From JAVVRI01 sp036654795 (GTDB lineage: Bacteria > Bacteroidota > Bacteroidia > Bacteroidales > Tannerellaceae): a stretch of DNA of 16,712 bases. Below the pieces are notes generated by a model, which was given only the letters and a program-made list of their open reading frames with translations, made no database searches and was not told the origin of the DNA. Shown here piece by piece: positions 12,419 to 16,712 of the stretch; position 1 is the stretch's first letter; each line of letters begins with the position of its first letter. A program made the translations under genes and the position numbers. The stretch spans positions 1 to 16,712 of the forward strand of contig JAVVRI010000060.1 in NCBI GenBank assembly GCA_036654795.1, given 5' to 3'.

Positions 12419-12841
12419 TTATGCTTCCTGCAACATGGCCAAAGCTTTGTTTTCGCATGCTTCCATGATCTCGCGTTCGCCGGGACCTTTGTCGTTGATG
12501 CCGCAGAGGTGGAGAATGCCGTGGATGATGGTGCGGTGGAGTTCGTCGTTGTAGACGGTATGGAAGGTTTCGGCATTCGTCTTCACGGTGTCAAGGCTGA
12601 TGAAGAGGTCGCCGGAGATGCGGCTGCCAGCTGTATAGTCGAAGGTAATGATGTCTGTATAGTAGTCATGCTTCAAGTATTCGCGGTTTACCTCCAAGAT
12701 CTTTTCATCGGAACAGAAGATGTAACTGATGTCGCCCGTCTTCTTGCCGTAACTCTCGGCTACGGCTTTGATCCAGCTGATGACGGAACTTTGTTGTAAT
12801 GTGGGAAGCTCAGTCTCTTCCGCATAGAATGTGATTGCCAT
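12419..12841 (-). CDS. ybeY: Endoribonuclease YbeY (rRNA maturation factor)
   Basis: This 140-aa metalloprotein takes part in 16S rRNA 3'-end maturation and ribosome quality control. The family core is present: NREYLKHDYYTDIITFDY (52-69), then SGDLFIS (76-82) and the zinc motif HGILHLCGIND (107-117). H107 and H111 are the first two metal ligands. The third ligand, His in the E. coli-type HGxLHLxGYDH, aligns with Asp117 here; I think this is common in Bacteroidetes and Asp can still bind zinc. It follows the spmAB fusion gene by 20 nt on the same strand, so it is likely co-transcribed with it. Confidence 0.92.
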   Translation of the reverse strand: MAITFYAEETELPTLQQSSVISWIKAVAESYGKKTGDISYIFCSDEKILEVNREYLKHDYYTDIITFDYTAGSRISGDLFISLDTVKTNAETFHTVYNDELHRTIIHGILHLCGINDKGPGEREIMEACENKALAMLQEA

Positions 12842-12861
12842 TTCTTCTTTGTTTTTTTATA

Positions 12862-14103
12862 TTAGGCCTGTTGAAAGAACAGATACGTTAATGTGACGGC
12901 AGCTATGGCACCGGCCAGATCTGCCAGCAGAGCACAGGGTACGGTGTATCGCGTGTTACGAATGCCTACACTGCCGTAATAGAGTGCCACAACGTAGAAG
13001 GTCGTGTCGCACGAGCCTTGCACGATAGAGGAAAGACGCCCTACGAACGAATCGGCTCCATAGGTATTCATCGCGTCCAACATCATGCCACGAGCACCAC
13101 TTCCACTCAGAGGCTTCATCAGCATGGTAGGCAGTGCACCGACAAACTCCGTGTCCAGCCCGATAGCTGCTACGCCCATCCGAACGCCTTCTATAATAAA
13201 GTCCATCGCCCCCGATGCCCGGAAGACACCGATGCCAACCAATACAGCTATTAAATAAGGTATGATGGTGATGGCGGTTTGGAAGCCTTCCTTTGCTCCT
13301 TCAATAAACGCATCGTAAACATTCAGCTTTTTGCGAACGCCACTGACAATGAATCCGCAGATAATCGTAAACAGTAGCGTGTTGGAAAATAGTGTAGAGT
13401 AAAGTGACACCTGCTCCTGTTCCAACGAATTGAAGAGCCAGATTAGCCCTCCGATGAACGCACTCAAACCTCCAAAGAAAAGCAACAAGTTTTTCTGTAG
13501 TATATTAATCCGCTGCTGGATGCATACGGCCAGAATAGCCACTAGCGTCGAGGTAAAGGTAGCCAGCATAATGGGAAGGAAGACATCCGAGGGATTAGCT
13601 GCTCCTAGTTGTGCGCGATACATCATAATGGTGATCGGAATCAGAGTCAACCCTGAAGCGTTGATGCAAAGAAACATGATCATCGGATTGCTCGCCGTGT
13701 CCTTCTTCCCCTCGTTCAGTTCCTGCAATTGCTGCATCGCCTTCAAGCCCATCGGGGTGGCGGCATTGTCCAGTCCCAGCAGATTCGCAGAAAGATTCAT
13801 AAAGATGGAGCCCGTAACCGGATGGTCTTTAGGTATACCTGGAAATAGTTTACTGAATACCGGTGAGGCAAGGCGGGCAAAAGCCTGAATCATGCCCCCC
13901 TTCTCGCCAATTTTCATGATGCCGAGCCAAAGCGAAAGAATACCCGTAAGCCCAAGTGAAATCTCGAATCCTGTCTTGGCGGAAGCGAACGAGGAATTGA
14001 TAATCTCAGTAAAGACCGTCGTGTCTCCACCAATGACGAGCTTAGCCAGTGCAACGACAAAGGCAATCAGGAAGAAAGCAATCCAAATGTAATTCAAGAC
14101 CAT
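12862..14103 (-). CDS. Fused spore maturation protein A/B-like membrane protein (nucleoside recognition domains)
   Basis: This 413-aa integral membrane protein joins an SpmA-like half to an SpmB-like half. In the first half NLLGLDNAATPMGLKAM (107-123) is the SpmA signature; in the second, LMKPLSGSGARG (328-339) and GSCDTTFYVVALYYGSVG (363-380) are SpmB signatures. Several hydrophobic segments are visible (about 5-22, 48-62, 142-160, 178-196, 207-223, 240-256, 278-294, 390-410), the N-terminal one starting right at the Met. Both halves belong to the nucleoside recognition (Gate) family, which is probably transport-related; Bacteroides do not sporulate, so the family name is misleading. I start it at 14103 (MVLNYIWIAFF). 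The longer frame adds 40 polar residues that read back through the promoter region. Confidence 0.85.
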   Translation of the reverse strand: MVLNYIWIAFFLIAFVVALAKLVIGGDTTVFTEIINSSFASAKTGFEISLGLTGILSLWLGIMKIGEKGGMIQAFARLASPVFSKLFPGIPKDHPVTGSIFMNLSANLLGLDNAATPMGLKAMQQLQELNEGKKDTASNPMIMFLCINASGLTLIPITIMMYRAQLGAANPSDVFLPIMLATFTSTLVAILAVCIQQRINILQKNLLLFFGGLSAFIGGLIWLFNSLEQEQVSLYSTLFSNTLLFTIICGFIVSGVRKKLNVYDAFIEGAKEGFQTAITIIPYLIAVLVGIGVFRASGAMDFIIEGVRMGVAAIGLDTEFVGALPTMLMKPLSGSGARGMMLDAMNTYGADSFVGRLSSIVQGSCDTTFYVVALYYGSVGIRNTRYTVPCALLADLAGAIAAVTLTYLFFQQA

Positions 14104-14140
14104 ATTTAATAGACAATTGATAATTGATGTACGTTTCGTG

Positions 14141-14148
14141 CAAAAGTA
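14141..14148 (-). promoter_or_regulatory. Candidate -7 box for the spmAB-ybeY unit
   Basis: The minus strand reads TACTTTTG, an exact TAnnTTTG match, 37 nt upstream of the ATG at 14103. No TTTG is found at the usual -33 distance. It is back-to-back with the promoter at 14159-14189. Confidence 0.45.
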
Positions 14149-14158
14149 GCAATTCTTC

Positions 14159-14189
14159 TTTGTTATAAGAGGTTGTTTGTCTAAATTTG
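14159..14189 (+). promoter_or_regulatory. Full consensus Bacteroidetes promoter
   Basis: TTTG (14159-14162), exactly 19 nt, then TAAATTTG (14182-14189) matches TTTG-N19-TAnnTTTG with no mismatch. The ATG of the 2-hydroxyacid dehydrogenase follows 32 nt after the -7 box. This is the best promoter in the window. Confidence 0.75.
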
Positions 14190-14221
14190 AGGCCGTATAA
14201 TGAAAAATAACAAACTGAACC

Positions 14222-15181
14222 ATGAAGATATTAGTTACTTACGACATGTTCCGTGAAGGATTCACCGAGCTGGAAAGCAAGTATGACGTCACCTTTCCTG
14301 AGGGAAGAGACTTTACATACGATGAAGTTTTAGAAATGATTCCAAATTATGACGTGCTTTGCTCCATGCTTGACTTTCCCGTAAACAAAGAGTTGATAGA
14401 CGGAGCACCGAAATTGCGCCTGATCGCCAACTATGCCGTTGGTTATAACAACATAGATGTCGCTTACGCGTTGGAGAAAGGGCTGGCTGTAGCCAATACG
14501 CCCGATCCTGTTACGGCGCCTACTGCGAACCTCGCCCTCGCTCTTTTGCTAGACACTGCCCGTCGTGTGACGGAATGCGACCGCAAACTGCGTACGCTTG
14601 GTAAAAATATGAAGGTAGGTGTGTTGGAGAATCTGGGCGTTAATGTATCCGGCAAGACACTGGGTATCCTGGGTATGGGACGCATCGGCAAGGCGCTTGC
14701 CAAACGGGCGGTTGCCTGCGGCATGGAGGTAATCTACAACAAGCATCGCCAGCTCTGTATTGAGGAGGAGACGAAGCTGAACGTAACCTATGTCAGCCCA
14801 GAGGAACTACTTGCCCAGTCGGACTACCTTTCTCTCAACGCCCCCTATACTCCGGAGACTTACCATATTATTGGTGAAAATGAACTAAAGCAGATGAAGC
14901 CGACAGCCATACTGATCAACACTGCCCGCGGCCCGTTGGTTGATGAACATGCCCTTGTGAAAGCCTTGCAGGCAGGAACTATCCACGGCGCCGGTCTCGA
15001 TGTATTCGAGTTTGGAGACTATCCTCTGCCCGAACTGCTGGCAATGGACAATGTCGTATTGACTCCCCATATCGGCACGCAAACTCTAGAGACGCGCATC
15101 CTCATGGCACGTACGGTTTGCAACAACGTCATCGGATTCTTGGAAGGTGACCGTCCGGTTTCGCGCGTGATGCACCCATGA
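14222..15181 (+). CDS. D-isomer 2-hydroxyacid dehydrogenase family protein
   Basis: This 319-aa NAD(P)-dependent oxidoreductase acts on 2-hydroxy/2-oxo acids. The Rossmann motif is GMGRIG (151-156). The catalytic residues are Arg236 (NTARGPLVDE), Glu263 (DVFEFGD) and His283 (TPHIGTQT). The segment after the second Rossmann strand reads YNKHR (172-176), without the acidic residue that favours NAD and with basic residues instead, so NADPH use is possible. Glyoxylate/hydroxypyruvate reductase-like and phosphoglycerate-dehydrogenase-like functions both fit; the exact substrate cannot be read. There is no C-terminal ACT domain, so it is not a long-form SerA. It is the first gene behind a full consensus promoter and its stop overlaps the next start (ATGA), indicating translational coupling. 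Confidence 0.88.
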   Translation: MKILVTYDMFREGFTELESKYDVTFPEGRDFTYDEVLEMIPNYDVLCSMLDFPVNKELIDGAPKLRLIANYAVGYNNIDVAYALEKGLAVANTPDPVTAPTANLALALLLDTARRVTECDRKLRTLGKNMKVGVLENLGVNVSGKTLGILGMGRIGKALAKRAVACGMEVIYNKHRQLCIEEETKLNVTYVSPEELLAQSDYLSLNAPYTPETYHIIGENELKQMKPTAILINTARGPLVDEHALVKALQAGTIHGAGLDVFEFGDYPLPELLAMDNVVLTPHIGTQTLETRILMARTVCNNVIGFLEGDRPVSRVMHP

Positions 15182-15879
15182 CGGCAGCGTTCGTTCTTAG
15201 CGAGCTGCTCTCTATTGCCAGTCCGGAGAAAGCTGCTTTCCTGCAACGTTTCTTTAAGACCGGTGTGGGGCAGTATGCCGAAGGGGATGTCTTTTTAGGC
15301 ATCATCGTTCCGCACGTCCGAAGTATTGCTAAGGCAAATAGACAGGCGCCTCTGTCGGAACTGCAGGTGCTGATGAAAAGTGAATATCACGAGGCTCGCC
15401 TTTGTGCGCTGCTTATACTGATTGAGCAGTTCAAGAAAGCCTCCGAAGCCGAGCGGGAGGTCATTTACACCTTCTACCTAAGTCATACCCGTCGGATCAA
15501 TAACTGGGACTTGGTGGACGTGACCTGTCCGCATATTGTCGGGCTCTACCTGTTGGATAAGGATCGTTCCATTCTCTACGACTTGGCGGAGAGCAATTGC
15601 TTGTGGGAACAGCGCATTGCGGTAGTCTCCACCATCACTTTTATCCGTCGGGGGGAGTATCTCGACACACTGGCTCTGGCCGAACGCCTGATCCATCATT
15701 CGCATGACCTGATGCATAAAGCCATTGGCTGGATGCTTCGCGAAGTGGGAAAGAAAGACCGCGAAACGCTGACTGCTTTTCTGGAACGTACCGCCACCAC
15801 CTTGCCCCGTACCAGTCTGCGCTATGCCATCGAGCACTATCCGGAGAGCGAACGCCAGTATTTTCTAAAGAAAAAATAG
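15178..15879 (+). CDS. AlkD-like DNA alkylation repair protein (HEAT-like repeats)
   Basis: This 233-aa all-helical protein matches the AlkD/DNA alkylation repair family. AlkD removes cationic alkylated bases such as 3-methyladenine without base flipping. Key residues can be aligned by eye: W110 with D111 and D114 in INNWDLVD, R146 in CLWEQRIAVVS, and W185 in HKAIGWMLREVGK. In Bacillus cereus AlkD, W109, D113, R148 and W187 form the lesion site. The length is typical and no signal peptide is present. The ATG at 15178 overlaps the preceding TGA by 4 bp. A TIGR02757 gene follows after 6 nt, so three genes form one unit. Confidence 0.87.
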   Translation: MTAAFVLSELLSIASPEKAAFLQRFFKTGVGQYAEGDVFLGIIVPHVRSIAKANRQAPLSELQVLMKSEYHEARLCALLILIEQFKKASEAEREVIYTFYLSHTRRINNWDLVDVTCPHIVGLYLLDKDRSILYDLAESNCLWEQRIAVVSTITFIRRGEYLDTLALAERLIHHSHDLMHKAIGWMLREVGKKDRETLTAFLERTATTLPRTSLRYAIEHYPESERQYFLKKK

Positions 15880-15885
15880 CAGAAG

Positions 15886-16668
15886 ATGGACAAACAAACC
15901 GAAAAACTTCTTCGCCAATGGGCAGTAACTTATAATACGCCGGACTTTATCCCGAATGATCCGGTGCAGTTTCCCCATCGCTTTACCGGCAAACAGGATA
16001 TTGAGGTCTCTGCCTTCCTGACCGCATGGATCTCTTATGGTCGTCGCAGTCATATACTCAGCAAGGCTGAGGAGTTGCATGGCTGGATGGGCGAAAGCCC
16101 CTATCGCTGGATAGTGAGTGGAGAAGCTGTCCGCTTTCTTTCCGCCCGCAAGGCAGAGACCACCGGGCGCGACACCTTCTACCGCTTCTATACTTATGCC
16201 GACTTGCAGATTCTTTGTCGCCGTATGGAGGCTATCTACAGTGTGAACGAGTCGATGGAAAATGCTCTTCCTGCTGATCCTCATCTCGATCCCGTCACAC
16301 GCTTACAGCTACTCTTTTCGGATATTCCCGGCATTCCGGTGCTTCATGGCAGCTCGGCTTGTAAACGTTTGGCTATGTTTCTTCGTTGGATGGTTCGCAC
16401 GGATGGCATCGTGGATTTTGGTATCTGGCAAAGCGCCATTCGTCCGCATGAACTGTTGATCCCGCTCGACACGCATGTCCATCAAATCTCCCTTGCTCTT
16501 GGTCTGACTATGCAGAAAAGTGCGACTCTTCGCACTGCCCGCGAGATCACGGACGCCCTCAGTCGGATCTTTCCCGGCGATCCTTGTCTGGGTGACTTTG
16601 CCCTTTTTGGATATGATATAAATAACTCAAGTTTCGGAAGTAACCTTCCTGAAATGACCTTAAAATAG
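15886..16668 (+). CDS. TIGR02757 (DUF2400) family protein
   Basis: This 260-aa protein is recognised by ISYGRRSHIL (49-58), the central RLAMFLRWMVR (161-171), LIPLDTHVHQISLALGL (191-207) and PGDPCLGDFALFG (230-242) near the end. The family has no firm function that I know of. The PLDTHVHQIS segment resembles the VDTHVxRV motif of HhH-GPD DNA glycosylases such as endonuclease III, with D195 at the catalytic Asp position, and K160 could play the catalytic Lys; this is a by-eye inference. Its place directly behind an AlkD-like gene fits a DNA repair role. It starts at an ATG with CAGAAG just upstream. The last 18 or so residues after FGYDI look non-conserved and the stop is in the window, so the gene is complete. 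Confidence 0.85.
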   Translation: MDKQTEKLLRQWAVTYNTPDFIPNDPVQFPHRFTGKQDIEVSAFLTAWISYGRRSHILSKAEELHGWMGESPYRWIVSGEAVRFLSARKAETTGRDTFYRFYTYADLQILCRRMEAIYSVNESMENALPADPHLDPVTRLQLLFSDIPGIPVLHGSSACKRLAMFLRWMVRTDGIVDFGIWQSAIRPHELLIPLDTHVHQISLALGLTMQKSATLRTAREITDALSRIFPGDPCLGDFALFGYDINNSSFGSNLPEMTLK

Positions 16669-16712
16669 AAATATCCGAATCTCCTTTCACAGTCATAACA
16701 TCGTAACGGACT

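Noticed and set aside
12322..12576. 84-aa open frame on the minus strand overlapping the end of ybeY
   Set aside because: It is a shadow frame rich in Ser, Thr and Lys, overlapping the clearly coding ybeY frame.
14104..14223. 40-residue N-terminal extension of the spmAB fusion protein
   Set aside because: It reads back through two promoters, is polar and lacks the family pattern; the membrane segment begins right after the Met at 14103.

Overview
The window reads as a chromosome segment from a Bacteroides-like member of the Bacteroidales. The basis is: many candidate promoters carry the Bacteroidetes -7 box TAnnTTTG, one of them with TTTG exactly 19 nt upstream; most genes lack a strong Shine-Dalgarno sequence; and the gene set is typical of these anaerobes (a two-subunit KorAB with the gamma domain fused to alpha, a bacterial GH3-type adenylase, a fused SpmA/SpmB protein, a TIGR02757 protein). 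This is recognition by eye; no database search was run.

Region 1 (about 1-1115) looks like accessory DNA, probably the edge of an integrative element. It holds a 63-aa DUF3873-like protein, a tRNA-like gene with initiator-type acceptor and D-arm features but a GAC anticodon, an ASCH-domain protein starting 21 nt after the tRNA, and a 52-aa protein with many basic and no acidic residues. A 15-bp terminator hairpin closes it. Region 2 (1116-1754) is a scar zone: a frameshifted transposase remnant with its middle missing and a 74-bp near-perfect hairpin.

Region 3 (1755-7452) is housekeeping. The GH3-like gene (-) and pfkA (+) diverge. pfkA converges on an acpP-fabF-rnc operon (-), which diverges from purN (+). 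purN converges on korB across a strong terminator and four 22-bp tandem repeats.

Region 4 (7612-14103, all -) runs, in transcription order, spmAB fusion, ybeY, a hairpin, aroK, an alanine-dehydrogenase-like gene, then korA-korB behind their own promoter. Region 5 (14222-16668, +) has a 2-hydroxyacid dehydrogenase, an AlkD-like DNA glycosylase and a TIGR02757 protein, tightly spaced behind a full consensus promoter.

Together the core genes cover glycolysis (pfkA), fatty acid synthesis (acpP, fabF), purine and shikimate synthesis (purN, aroK), ferredoxin-linked 2-oxoacid metabolism (korAB), RNA processing (rnc, ybeY) and probable base repair (AlkD-like, TIGR02757). The parts most worth a second look are the tRNA/ASCH module, the alanine-dehydrogenase homologue that appears to lack three catalytic residues, the long hairpin beside the GH3 gene, the 22-bp repeat block, and the inverted repeats over the korAB and acpP/purN promoters.
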